Notes: generated by a model from the sequence alone, not told the origin. A DNA stretch of 64,000 nt from CAITNM01 sp021298215 (GCA_046309815.1 JBKCOJ010000006.1:4668-68667); one strand, 5' to 3'; shown: positions 9,056 through 17,945, counted from the first letter of the stretch. Program-made: numbers and translations.

Positions 9056-10378
9056 ATGATTATAATAAAAAAATTCACTTTGCTTTTATTTTTATATTTA
9101 AATTTAGTAACTAATATTGCTGCTACGCATAGTCTAGAAAATCTTGATCCTTCGTCTCCTCTTGTACCAGCCATTAGAGATTGCGTATCAGAGATACACT
9201 TGAACTTACAAATGACAGAAGAAAATGATTCTCCTGCTAGTGAGCAGTATTCTTTTGGTAGGAATGTACGTAATACAAGCTCTTCTATCCAGGTTTCTGA
9301 ACTTTCTTATGAACAACACTTAGAGAAAGATAGAGAATTATTAAATAATGCAAAAAGAAAAATTGCTAGAGTTGAAAAAATAGCAACGAAGACTTTAACT
9401 AAGCTAAAAACCAATGCAGCTAAAAAAATACTTGAAAAAATTGTTACTGAATCCTCTTTTTCTTTATCTGATATTGAAGCTGATCTCGAACAGCTAAACA
9501 TAAACTTATCATCAAACTACCCCAAAGATATTATAGCTATTGAATTGCATCAGCGTTTTCAAAAAGCATCTAGCAATGCCATTAGTATTTTAGTGGATTA
9601 TATCACTCCAGAGATCGTAGCAGGATCAACAGAAGAACAAGCAGATTTTAAAGTATTGTGTAAAGATTTCTATAAGGTTACTAGCATTATAGATGATTGC
9701 ATTGATGAACCTCTCTTTTTTGATGCGATACGCTCACAGTTAAATAACTGTTATGATTTCATTCTCCCTAATACAAATAACCTAATTAGTAGAGCTACTG
9801 TTTTGCAGCGTATCAATAGTTTGGGGCAATACATTATAAGAATAACGGATGATGGTGATGATTTAGCAGTAAATGATGCTGTTTTAGAATTAACTAATTA
9901 CTATTTTAAAGCATTGCAATTATGGTTTGTAGATCGAACACATCCTGACATGCGCAGCTACGTATTTAATTCTTTATCAAACCGTTTAGTGTATTTTATG
10001 GATTGCGCACCCAATATATTTCATTTCTGCAAAAAACATTCTAAAAACGAAATTGAAAGTGAATTTCAAAAGAGAAGCTGGCAAAGTTGGTTGCAACCCA
10101 GTCAATCTATATGGGTTGATCCGAAAGGTTGTATTTCAGTTCGATTAAAAACTAAAAATACTCAGTTTACAGTTGGTTTCCTTGCTGAAAATCCATATCG
10201 ACTCGGAGCTCTTGATACGCAAATACTTGGAGATAGGCGTACAGAAATGCTAAAAAGCACCTATTGTAAGGAGATCCCTTTGTTCATACCAGCTTCGTTA
10301 GATGATCAAAATACCCCCTATTGGAGAACTCCCAAACAGCAACTTTTAATGGATGATTCTCACGGAAATACATTGTAA
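9056..10378 (+). CDS. Secreted passenger protein of the transposon, function unknown
   Basis: A 440-residue protein with a clear signal peptide (KKFTLLLFLYLNLVTNIAATHS, residues 4-25). Residues about 85-150 are predicted coiled coil (for example LEKDRELLNNAKRKIARVEKIATK). The rest is helical without recognisable motifs and has few cysteines. It lies between the resolvase and the right terminal repeat, the position of cargo in this transposon family. Known Tn5053/Tn402 cargo is mercury or antibiotic resistance, so an exported coiled-coil protein is unusual. A host-interaction role is only an inference. Confidence 0.75.
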   Translation: MIIIKKFTLLLFLYLNLVTNIAATHSLENLDPSSPLVPAIRDCVSEIHLNLQMTEENDSPASEQYSFGRNVRNTSSSIQVSELSYEQHLEKDRELLNNAKRKIARVEKIATKTLTKLKTNAAKKILEKIVTESSFSLSDIEADLEQLNINLSSNYPKDIIAIELHQRFQKASSNAISILVDYITPEIVAGSTEEQADFKVLCKDFYKVTSIIDDCIDEPLFFDAIRSQLNNCYDFILPNTNNLISRATVLQRINSLGQYIIRITDDGDDLAVNDAVLELTNYYFKALQLWFVDRTHPDMRSYVFNSLSNRLVYFMDCAPNIFHFCKKHSKNEIESEFQKRSWQSWLQPSQSIWVDPKGCISVRLKTKNTQFTVGFLAENPYRLGALDTQILGDRRTEMLKSTYCKEIPLFIPASLDDQNTPYWRTPKQQLLMDDSHGNTL

Positions 10379-10382
10379 ACAT

Positions 10383-10407
10383 TTTCTCTGCAAAGCCTGC
10401 AGAGAAA
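10383..10407 (+). terminator. Perfect 10-bp hairpin after the passenger gene
   Basis: TTTCTCTGCA pairs perfectly with TGCAGAGAAA around a five-base loop, five bases after the passenger stop codon. It lacks a long U tract on the plus strand, so the strength is uncertain; it may block transcription from either side. Confidence 0.5.
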
Positions 10408-10410
10408 GAT

Positions 10411-10461
10411 AATACTGCAGTCCTCTTCTGAACTTGCTGCAAACGTCTTCTGAAAATGACA
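10411..10461 (-). repeat. Right transposon end with inverted repeat
   Basis: Read on the minus strand from 10461, this begins TGTCATTTTCAGAAGAC and matches 24 of 25 outer bases of the left end. A second internal repeat of the CAGAAG-n5-TGCAG type (CAGAAGAGGACTGCAG) follows at about 10417-10432. Confidence 0.85.
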
Positions 10462-10562
10462 CAAAGTGACACACTAAGCATCCTGAATTTTGTCATTAAA
10501 CCCGTCACTTATACTAAGTAGTACAAACCTTGTAAAAAATAAGAATTATAAACCCTTTTTAG
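10462..10562 (-). repeat. Inverted second copy of a res-like site abutting the transposon
   Basis: On the minus strand this segment matches 7888-7987, the transposon's own res region. The shared blocks include GTACTACTTAGTATAA and ACGGGTTTAATGACAAA. The match stops exactly at the transposon boundary (CACTTTG then the terminal repeat). It is best read as half of a target res site from a related element into which the transposon inserted. Confidence 0.75.
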
Positions 10563-10637
10563 AGAGAAATACTCTCTTCCTTATTTAGTTCGTAAATACT
10601 CTAGAGGGCGAAATTAGTATTACGCCAAAATAAGCCG

Positions 10638-10958
10638 TTACACTTCTAATGTTGAAATTCCATTTTTTTCAACAATCGATAGTAACTTTAAAGAAGGCCC
10701 GGAAGGTTTTTTTTCTCCTCTCTCCCATTTACTAATCAAGCTAGAAGTAACATTCAGGTAATGAGCAAAAACGTTCTGACTTAGGTGTTCTTTCTCTCGA
10801 ATTTTTTTAATTTGCAAAGGACTAAGAGGGAGAACAGGAATTAAGCACGCATCATCAAAATGACGCATTGTTTTCTTGTCAATAACACCTACTTTTTGCA
10901 ATGCTTCCACCGTTTCGTGAATAGCAGCCATCGCATCATTCTTATATTTTTTAGTCAT
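10638..10958 (-). CDS. XRE-family antitoxin (NadS/HigA-like)
   Basis: A 106-residue DNA-binding antitoxin. The helix-turn-helix spans residues about 50-95 (LSPLQIKKIREKEHLSQNVFAHYLNVTSSLISKWERGEKKPSGPSL, a Cro/C1-type domain). It overlaps the end of the toxin gene by 8 bases, giving the toxin-first order common for RelE/HigB with XRE antitoxins. It probably neutralises the toxin and represses the pair. Its location next to a res-like site suggests it belonged to an older transposon. Confidence 0.85.
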   Translation of the reverse strand: MTKKYKNDAMAAIHETVEALQKVGVIDKKTMRHFDDACLIPVLPLSPLQIKKIREKEHLSQNVFAHYLNVTSSLISKWERGEKKPSGPSLKLLSIVEKNGISTLEV

Positions 10959-11325
10959 ATCTTTTTACCTCTATTAAACTAGAATCTTTCAGCAATTCTC
11001 TAATTTTATCTTCTGAAATACCACTCATTATTTTAGCTACTTTTTTAAATTCTATTTCTTCGCCAGTACTGATGTTATCTCTTTCACTCTTGGAGTATCC
11101 GAAGACAAAAAAGCATTTATCTTCTTTCTTAAAAATAATGATGGCTCTGTATCCTTTTGCACTACTTTGCCCTTTACGAGCAATCCGTTGTTTTATGAGG
11201 CCTCCACCTAAATCAGCATCTATTAACCCTTTTTCTGCTCTCTCTACTGCTATAATTAGATCTTTGTCTTCTATATTGTTTTTACGTGCAAACCTGTCAA
11301 ACCAGCTGTTTTTATAAATTTTCAA
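10951..11325 (-). CDS. RelE/HigB-type toxin
   Basis: A 124-residue RelE-superfamily toxin. Diagnostic features are the opening YKNSWFDRFARKNNI, GLIDADLGGGLIKQRIARKGQSSAKGYRAIIIFK and FFVFGYSKSERDNIS, as in toxins paired with NadS-type antitoxins. Such toxins cleave mRNA, usually on the ribosome. The gene is first in a two-gene operon with the overlapping XRE antitoxin. Confidence 0.85.
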   Translation of the reverse strand: MKIYKNSWFDRFARKNNIEDKDLIIAVERAEKGLIDADLGGGLIKQRIARKGQSSAKGYRAIIIFKKEDKCFFVFGYSKSERDNISTGEEIEFKKVAKIMSGISEDKIRELLKDSSLIEVKRYD

Positions 11326-11380
11326 TCTTTTATATATTTTCTTTTAGGCTTATTCCTTGAATATAATATAGCACTAAGTG

Positions 11381-11524
11381 CTAGATATCAAGAAAATTTT
11401 TAAAGATCCTTCGAAAGGCTGAATGGTAATCCCCGCTATCAACATCAATTCTACTTTGCCAAGTTTTATCATCATAAAAAAGTCTATTGATATCTAACAA
11501 AGTCCCGAATGATTTGGGGAGAAA
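11381..11524 (-). pseudogene. Coding remnant without a start codon
   Basis: A minus-strand frame stays open for about 48 codons (KSFGTLLDINRLFYDDKT...FRRIFKNFLDI) and reads like real protein, but it has no start codon and is cut by a stop upstream. It lies in the 340-base gap between the toxin and the OTU-like gene. The parent family is unknown. Confidence 0.3.
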
Positions 11525-11666
11525 TTAACGAAAAAAGCCTTTCTATTATCGGAGGCAATTTGTTAGCAGTTTTCGTATGTACGATTTTTCGAGAATAACC
11601 TAAGGAATATTCGTTAGATCCAATAAACATAGTCTTAATAAGCCATTTAGTAATTTTTTATTAATT

Positions 11667-12272
11667 TTACGTATCCTTTGACTTTGTAGTAGCCATCAAT
11701 GATTTCAGTGATGTCTGTTTAAGAGTTTGAGCTGATTTTTTCTTGCCACGCCCTGCAGCTGTTACAGTTTTAATAGCTTCGTTTTGACCATCCGATGATT
11801 GCACTAATAAATTAAAATGATTTAGCACATGCCTGCCAGGAGATTTCTCATAACCCGTATGCAATAAAAAATATTCTTGTGCCGATGCATTGGGTTTGGA
11901 AACAATACATACAGGTGTTAAGTGATTTCCTTTATCTGCTGCAAAGATTGTCAAACCAAAACCTTGAGTTCTTGCTAAAGCAACAAATGTACCTGAAGGA
12001 GGTTCATTACTTAAGGATCTTATATAAGACATATACTGATTGTCGGCGATAAACTCTTTTTCTAAAAAGGCATCAACTTCTTTCTTTGTAGGTAATGCTG
12101 TTCCTATAAGAGAAGGATTAACGGCTTGCATATCAGCCCATATTAATTGTCGAATTTCCTCATCATTTGTACGGGTTTTTAAATCTTTTATAGCTTTTCT
12201 TCTTTCCGTTCCAGTAGCATTGAAAGCGCAATTCCCTCCCTTACCAGATACACTTTCCTCTGTAAAAGTCAT
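11667..12272 (-). CDS. OTU-like cysteine protease (probable deubiquitinase-type effector)
   Basis: A 201-residue protein with the OTU signature. The nucleophile motif is GGNCAFNATG (C15; families usually read DGNC, so the Asp is Gly here). The general-base motif is NHFNLL (H152 with N154), and the spacing fits a small OTU domain. OTU proteases cut ubiquitin chains, and in intracellular bacteria they are used against the host (family knowledge). The C-terminal ~40 residues are Lys/Thr/Ser-rich and disordered-looking. No Sec signal is visible, so export would need a dedicated system. AAGAGA precedes the ATG. The adjacent secreted and Sel1-repeat genes suggest a host-interaction island. Confidence 0.7.
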   Translation of the reverse strand: MTFTEESVSGKGGNCAFNATGTERRKAIKDLKTRTNDEEIRQLIWADMQAVNPSLIGTALPTKKEVDAFLEKEFIADNQYMSYIRSLSNEPPSGTFVALARTQGFGLTIFAADKGNHLTPVCIVSKPNASAQEYFLLHTGYEKSPGRHVLNHFNLLVQSSDGQNEAIKTVTAAGRGKKKSAQTLKQTSLKSLMATTKSKDT

Positions 12273-12346
12273 TGTGGTATTCTCTTCTTTTGTCCAAGAA
12301 TAGACAGATGATGCGGCTGCACAAGATGCATAGCGAGAAGAGGAGG

Positions 12347-14836
12347 TTAATGAGGTTCTGATTCATTATCACTGGCATCAGTGTCTGTATCGTTCTCACC
12401 ATTAACAGATACCGATTTTTCTGGTTCTATAACTAATTTTGTCCCGAAAGCATCCCAGTCTTCTGTCTGATTCTCATTAATCACCAAAATCTTAAAACCA
12501 AATCCTTTCTTTTGAACGGTGGTACGGGTCATATCAAGACCCCATAAATCTTGTGGTCGAAAGAGAGGTTCTGATTTTGTATAGATTGTTCCTGCTTCTT
12601 CTTGTTCTCTTGTTGCCTTCTTTTTAAAGGCTTCAATTTGTCGATCATCAATTACAGCCAGAACAAAATCCACATTTTTTCTAACTCGCTTAGTCAATGG
12701 TCCTTTTCGAAATAACTTTTTTTGCAATTTTGACGCTCTCTCTACTTTTGAAAGAAAGGCTTTTATTTTGTTTTCGTTATCTTCTGAGGATAGATCAATT
12801 CTCTGAGCCATAACCCAGTCTTGAAGAGATCGCAAAACAAGAATGAAATCTTGTTGATTTTCTTCAAAATAAGACATATCAATACCACGAAGTAGTTCAT
12901 TTAAGTCCCATCGTTGTTGTTCTTTTCTCTTCACTGGACGTGTTCCTTCATTTTTTAAAACACTATCCTGAAGACTTGCAGCTTCTACAAGTTGAATATC
13001 AGGGAAACCTTTCTGTCTTTCTTTTAGGTCCTTTTCTGTTGCAGATAGTTTGATACTTAAATAAAAATCTCCAACAGCTGTATTCACAAAATATCCTTGA
13101 GAACCTTCTTTCCTTAAGTTTGTTGCTAAATAATGAGCCGCTCTTTCTACCTGTTCGCGGTGATGACTCAAAGCTCCTGCTTTTGCTCTTTTGGCGTGAA
13201 TGATATAAATCCGTCCGTCTTTTTCAATTAGTAAATCTCCGAATTCAAACGTATCTTTTGCACTTCCCAATCGAATATTTGTACAATCTAGAAAACTTGC
13301 AGAATCTCCAAGTCTACCTAGGCAATCTCGTAAATATTCTTTTTCTCCATCACTCTTACCGCCACTTACGTGGGGGATAGCATGAGTGTAAGCATATTCT
13401 GGTAAAGTAAGCTCTGAGGCAAGCATTTTACTTTGACGCAAAAGAATCTTGATTTTTTCAAATCGAGAACTATCCACACGTAACCAGCGACCTCGATCAA
13501 ATCGAAAATACTTTTCTTCATCACCGAAAGTAATGGGTAGAGAAGTGATAAGGTAACGAATTGACTCTTCATAGATTTTCTCGTCAAGGTTTAGACGAAT
13601 TCTTGTATCTAAAGAGAAATCTATATATTTTCTATAGGTAGCTATGGCTTCACGAAAACTTACTTTTTTTCTTAAGCTTTTGCCTGAACCAACACAAAAA
13701 TAGATCTCTTTTTTGTCAAACATGCGTCGTACATAAGGACTCGCGAAAATATAATAAAGTCCATCTTCGGTATCGTCTCTTGCTCTTGTTTTGATCAGGG
13801 TAACAAGCGCTTCATTAAGTCTTTCAATTTGTTTTACATCTTTCTCTTCTTCACTAACAAAAACTAGCAATCGAGGATGGATTGAAAAAACTTTGCTAGC
13901 AGCATATCGTTCAAGTCCAAGCGCTAATGCTCTCATCTGGACAAACACTGATGTATCGATTGGTGTAGACAAAGTATCCTCAGATGATCTTGTATGAAAG
14001 GAGAAATGAAAATAATCAGAAGCAATAACTGTCCCTTTAAAACATTTGGCTTTGGGTGGGCACGTACTTAACGTATCAATCCCTTCAGAGCCAACTTCTA
14101 ACCCAAGAGAATCGATACTTGTCAGCTCTGAAGAAGTAATCTTGAGTGTTGCAGGAACTTCGCGTGTGTAATTCATTGCTTTAAGAATTTTGATTTTTTT
14201 GGGATTACACAACTGATCAGAAGCAGCTAATTGAAGTCCCCATCCAGGAACAACTGCTCTTTGATTGATGAGAGATGTCCACATTCCAAAACCGTATACC
14301 ATTGCCTTTTGAGCATCTAGGGGAAAAACCATAATTGTGGCCATATGTCGAAATGGCCGACCCAAATCAACGCTTGCATCCACTAATTCCATTAAACCTT
14401 CTAAGCCTACGTTTTGTTGCTTAGTAAACAGTCTCAGCACATGATAGGGAGCTTCTTCTTCCCCTATATTTCCGTCTCTATGCAAAATCCACTTTTTATA
14501 CTCAGGAGCTGGTGTTGATCCATCTTTTGAAAAATATATATCTTGTTCATCTTGAAATAAGTTTTGGCTTACATACTTTCTGATGGTTGATAGGGATTCT
14601 CTATTTCCAGAAAAATATCCAGAAGGAAATCCAGAAAAATCCAAACATAAAAGGGTTGTTTCTGCAGGTAATCCTTCCGGAAAAACAGTATTATTCAATA
14701 ATATTGCTAGCTGGTGAGCTTCATCATCAGGAGAAGAAGCCGCATCGCTAGGAGCAGAAGCTCTCAAAAGACAAGATAATATTATGAATAAAGAGCAAAA
14801 AAACTGAGAATAAATAGTTAATCGTCTAACCATCAT
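12347..14836 (-). CDS. Secreted DUF6119/TIGR04141-like protein with a PD-(D/E)XK-type core
   Basis: An 829-residue protein with a signal peptide (residues about 8-28, YSQFFCSLFIILSCLLRASA). Around residues 528-560 it has GDLLIEKDGRIYIIHAKRAKAGALSHH, which closely resembles the DUF6119 (TIGR04141, 'sporadically distributed') motif where C-D-L-L...IHVKR...LSH is conserved. The D...HAK layout suggests a PD-(D/E)XK nuclease fold (inference). Known family members are cytoplasmic and often mobile, so the export signal is odd. The C-terminus is acidic. The OTU-like gene lies downstream. Confidence 0.65.
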   Translation of the reverse strand: MMVRRLTIYSQFFCSLFIILSCLLRASAPSDAASSPDDEAHQLAILLNNTVFPEGLPAETTLLCLDFSGFPSGYFSGNRESLSTIRKYVSQNLFQDEQDIYFSKDGSTPAPEYKKWILHRDGNIGEEEAPYHVLRLFTKQQNVGLEGLMELVDASVDLGRPFRHMATIMVFPLDAQKAMVYGFGMWTSLINQRAVVPGWGLQLAASDQLCNPKKIKILKAMNYTREVPATLKITSSELTSIDSLGLEVGSEGIDTLSTCPPKAKCFKGTVIASDYFHFSFHTRSSEDTLSTPIDTSVFVQMRALALGLERYAASKVFSIHPRLLVFVSEEEKDVKQIERLNEALVTLIKTRARDDTEDGLYYIFASPYVRRMFDKKEIYFCVGSGKSLRKKVSFREAIATYRKYIDFSLDTRIRLNLDEKIYEESIRYLITSLPITFGDEEKYFRFDRGRWLRVDSSRFEKIKILLRQSKMLASELTLPEYAYTHAIPHVSGGKSDGEKEYLRDCLGRLGDSASFLDCTNIRLGSAKDTFEFGDLLIEKDGRIYIIHAKRAKAGALSHHREQVERAAHYLATNLRKEGSQGYFVNTAVGDFYLSIKLSATEKDLKERQKGFPDIQLVEAASLQDSVLKNEGTRPVKRKEQQRWDLNELLRGIDMSYFEENQQDFILVLRSLQDWVMAQRIDLSSEDNENKIKAFLSKVERASKLQKKLFRKGPLTKRVRKNVDFVLAVIDDRQIEAFKKKATREQEEAGTIYTKSEPLFRPQDLWGLDMTRTTVQKKGFGFKILVINENQTEDWDAFGTKLVIEPEKSVSVNGENDTDTDASDNESEPH

Positions 14837-14874
14837 ATATACTTCATTTTATCGTAGCTTCCTGCAAAAAAGTA

Positions 14875-16236
14875 TTAGCGATGGGTTTTTGGTGACATTG
14901 CGGCACGATTAAACCATTTTTGGGCCTCTTGATCATTTTGAGGTAACCCCATCCCAAGTTTATATATCCAATAAAGACTATGCTGAGCTTCCGGGTTTCC
15001 AGCTTCTGCAAGTTGACGACACATGCGTGCCGTCTCTATGGTCTCTGGCGTCATCATAATATGGTCATAAGCACCGGGAGATACTTTTTGTAAATCCGCA
15101 ATCCGTTGAAACCAGCGTGATCCTTCAGCCGGATTTTGTCTGATACCTAACCCGTTCATGTAGCAGATACCTAAATTCATACACGCTTCCACACAATCTT
15201 GTTCTGCTGCGCGTCTATACCAACGAACCGCCTCCGCTGCATCTTTTCTTACGCCCACACCTTGTTCATAATAAACTCCTAAATTGTATTGTGCCAAAGC
15301 AAGACCTTTATCAGCAGCAGCACGATACCAATGCGCAGCTTGTCTATCATCTCGTGGCACTCCTTCTCCTTTCATGTATAATTGTGCCAAATAAAATTGT
15401 GCTTCGGGATTCTCTTGCTCTGCCGCAATCTTGTATAAACGTGCTGCTTCTTTTACGTTTTTTCTGACAGCTATTCCTTTTTTGTAAAAACCAGCTAGGT
15501 TCATACATGTTCCTGCATGCCCTTGATCCGCCGCTTTCTTATACCAAGCAAACGATTGTTCATTGCTTTTCTCTACACCCATACCTTCTTGATAACATTC
15601 ACCTAGCAGTGATTGAGCGTTAGCATCCCCTTGATTTGCCGAAAGTAAAAGCCACCGTACTCCTTCCCTCATATCTTGGGGTACGGCCCCTTGACCAAAC
15701 AAATAAGCACCACCCATAAAGGATTGAGCTTTCTTACATCCTTTTTCAGCTGCAAAACGGAATAATCGTGTTGCTTCTATAATATCCTTAGTAACGCCTT
15801 CTCCTTCAAAATAACAAACAGCAAGGTATCCAATAGCATCAATATCTCCTTGATCAGCCGCAAGTCTGTATAAACGAACAGCTTCTTGTGAATTCTTCTG
15901 AACTCCAGTTCCTTGTGCATAACATTTTCCCAGATTCATTTGTCCTTTTGCATAGCCTTGATCTGCTGAACGTTTAAACCACTTAAATGCTTCTTTAGGA
16001 TCTTTGGGAACGATCGGACTTTCACCCGTTAAATGGAGCACTCCCATATTGCATTGATCTTCACTGTTACCACTTTCGGCTGATTGTCTGCACATTTGTA
16101 CAACATACTCGTCTTCAACATGTTGCATACGTGCTAATAGAAGTCTTGCTTTTTCTTCACCCTGTGCTGCGGCCATCGTAAGCCAACGTTTACTCTCAGC
16201 AAGATCGCGTGGAACATCTTTCCCTTCAAAGTACAT
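14875..16236 (-). CDS. Sel1-repeat protein, C-terminal part after an in-frame amber codon
   Basis: This frame (453 residues from the first ATG) continues, in the same phase, the Sel1-repeat protein that ends at 16288. Upstream of its ATG the frame still reads RKAGEQGHKKAQFNLGS, a normal Sel1 unit, directly after the TAG. It holds about a dozen 36-residue SLR units of the form A..NLG..Y..G.GV..D..EA.RW...AAEQG. Sel1 arrays are protein-interaction scaffolds common in host-associated bacteria. Without readthrough this half would lack the signal peptide, so the locus is either a recent pseudogene or two pieces made separately. Confidence 0.8.
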   Translation of the reverse strand: MYFEGKDVPRDLAESKRWLTMAAAQGEEKARLLLARMQHVEDEYVVQMCRQSAESGNSEDQCNMGVLHLTGESPIVPKDPKEAFKWFKRSADQGYAKGQMNLGKCYAQGTGVQKNSQEAVRLYRLAADQGDIDAIGYLAVCYFEGEGVTKDIIEATRLFRFAAEKGCKKAQSFMGGAYLFGQGAVPQDMREGVRWLLLSANQGDANAQSLLGECYQEGMGVEKSNEQSFAWYKKAADQGHAGTCMNLAGFYKKGIAVRKNVKEAARLYKIAAEQENPEAQFYLAQLYMKGEGVPRDDRQAAHWYRAAADKGLALAQYNLGVYYEQGVGVRKDAAEAVRWYRRAAEQDCVEACMNLGICYMNGLGIRQNPAEGSRWFQRIADLQKVSPGAYDHIMMTPETIETARMCRQLAEAGNPEAQHSLYWIYKLGMGLPQNDQEAQKWFNRAAMSPKTHR

Positions 16237-16287
16237 ACTACCTAGATTAAATTGCGCTTTTTTATGTCCTTGTTCTCCGGCTTTCCT

Positions 16288-17625
16288 CTACCAATTTAGG
16301 GCTTCGCTGTGGTCTTGTGCTACCCCATCTCCACTATCGTAGAATGTGCCCATGCTAAATTGGGCTTCAATCATTCCTTGTTTCGCTGCCATATGGCTCC
16401 AACGGAATGCTTCCTGAGAACTTCTTGCTACATTTTTACCAAACTTATACAGCAAGCTTAAATGGTACTGTGCTGTAGGATTCCCTTGTTCTGCTGCTTT
16501 TCGAATCCATTTAACGGATTGTACAGGATCTTTAGTTACTCCTTTTCCTGTATCATAGACGACACCTAAATTAAGTTGTGCTAAAGCGTCTCCATTTTCA
16601 GCGCCAAGTAAAAACCATTTTGCTGCTTCAACATCATTGCGCTCTGTGCCAATACCATCTCTATAAAAACAAGCCAGAGTATAATAAGAAGCTATAAATT
16701 GCTTCTCAGCTGCTTGCTGTATCCAAGAGAAGGCTCTTGCTTTATGTTGAGTGCTATCACTATTTGTTTTTACATGGAGTAACCCTAGATTATATTGGGC
16801 TGACGCATCGCCTTGCTCAGCAGCGCGCTGATACCAATATAGTGCTTTTTCTCTATCAATAGGCACACTTAAGCCATAGGTACTTTCATTGCCTGTACAA
16901 TAGAGACTTCCTAAAGCACATTGGGAAGAGATATCTCCATGCTCTGCCTCTAAATGCAAGAGGCGCGTAACCTCGTTAAGATCTCTTTCAACATTAATAG
17001 CATGAGCGTACATCGTACGAAGTTGTTGAATGGCTGGTATATATCCCTGATCACGTGCTTTTTCATACCAGCAAAGAGATTCTCTTGTATTCTTTAAAAT
17101 TCCTTTACCTTGATCGCATGCAATACCCATATTATATTGTGCACGTGCAATACCAGCTTCGGCTGCACGTCTAAAACATGCTGTTGATTCTGTAAGATCT
17201 TCAGGAGTACCAATACCTTTAGCATGCATCAAACCTAAGTTCAGTTGCGCATAGCCATCCTCAGAATGTAACAGCCAGGGTAATGAACGAGCAGCAAGAG
17301 TCTGTGCATAGCCCACATCTTTCTTAATATGCTGATTCCCAAAAAAGCAAAGAATACTTACATACGATGCCGCTAATTCTGATCGTCCACTCAATGCTAT
17401 GAGTTCTGTAAATGCATGCTGATGACCTCGGATAGCTTGTTGATACTTTTCTTCTAAAAAAGAGCCTGTAATATTTACCGGTTGATCTCTTTCTATTGTC
17501 ATGCGAGAGAATGTATTGTTCAGTCCGCGCTCTGTATGATCTCTGCAAAAATCACTCGCATTCAAGGAAAAGGCAAAAGCCGTACTGCATAGAAATAGAC
17601 AGGATAGGGGAGAATTTCTGATCAT
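16288..17625 (-). CDS. Secreted Sel1-repeat protein, N-terminal part ended by an amber codon
   Basis: A 445-residue protein with a signal peptide (LSCLFLCSTAFAFSLNAS, residues about 7-24) and about ten Sel1-like repeats. It stops at TAG inside a repeat: the last residues are EALNW, where the consensus continues with Y-R-K/R-A-A-E-Q-G. The codons after the TAG resume exactly with RKAGEQG, so a single base change of a Tyr codon (TAT/TAC to TAG) explains the split. The undamaged gene would span 14875-17625 and encode roughly 916 residues. Confidence 0.85.
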   Translation of the reverse strand: MIRNSPLSCLFLCSTAFAFSLNASDFCRDHTERGLNNTFSRMTIERDQPVNITGSFLEEKYQQAIRGHQHAFTELIALSGRSELAASYVSILCFFGNQHIKKDVGYAQTLAARSLPWLLHSEDGYAQLNLGLMHAKGIGTPEDLTESTACFRRAAEAGIARAQYNMGIACDQGKGILKNTRESLCWYEKARDQGYIPAIQQLRTMYAHAINVERDLNEVTRLLHLEAEHGDISSQCALGSLYCTGNESTYGLSVPIDREKALYWYQRAAEQGDASAQYNLGLLHVKTNSDSTQHKARAFSWIQQAAEKQFIASYYTLACFYRDGIGTERNDVEAAKWFLLGAENGDALAQLNLGVVYDTGKGVTKDPVQSVKWIRKAAEQGNPTAQYHLSLLYKFGKNVARSSQEAFRWSHMAAKQGMIEAQFSMGTFYDSGDGVAQDHSEALNW

Positions 17626-17945
17626 ATGATGAACTCAACTAGAAAACATACCCCCTATATACAGTCAGATTATTTAATTGAAAAGTCACATAATCATCTA
17701 GTTTCCACCTGTGCTATTAGAGCACCAGCTTTGATCAAAGCAATGGACTAATGCTCAATCATACAATTTTTAAAGCTTCTTTGAGCAACAGAGATCATTC
17801 TTCAACAGACACACTAAACCTTACAAACGTTATAAAAATTTAGGATAGCTCCTAACTCATTTTTATTTACCAAAGACTTTTAATGCTTCAAAAATCTTTA
17901 TGGCAGTAAATCATAAGAAAATTTTTTGAAAAATAACACAAAAAA
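17626..17945. other. Intergenic stretch, nothing recognised
   Basis: About 320 AT-rich bases upstream of the Sel1 gene and downstream of the SRPBCC gene. It must contain the Sel1 promoter, but no convincing promoter, hairpin or repeat was picked out. Confidence 0.4.

Larger units (their letters stand above)
3957..10461 (+). mobile_element. Tn5053/Tn402-type transposon with tniABQ, res, resolvase and a secreted passenger
   Basis: The element starts with TGTCATTTTCAGAAGAC at 3957 and ends with the inverted complement of that sequence at 10461. The outer 25 bases of the two ends agree at 24 positions, and this terminus is the one known for the Tn5053/Tn402 family. Inside are tniA (DDE transposase), tniB (ATPase), tniQ, a res-like region, a small AbrB-like gene and a serine resolvase, followed by one passenger gene. 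No 5-bp target duplication is visible (GTGGA on the left, CAAAG on the right). The sequence just outside the right end is an inverted copy of the element's own res region, as expected for family members that insert at res sites. Confidence 0.9.
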
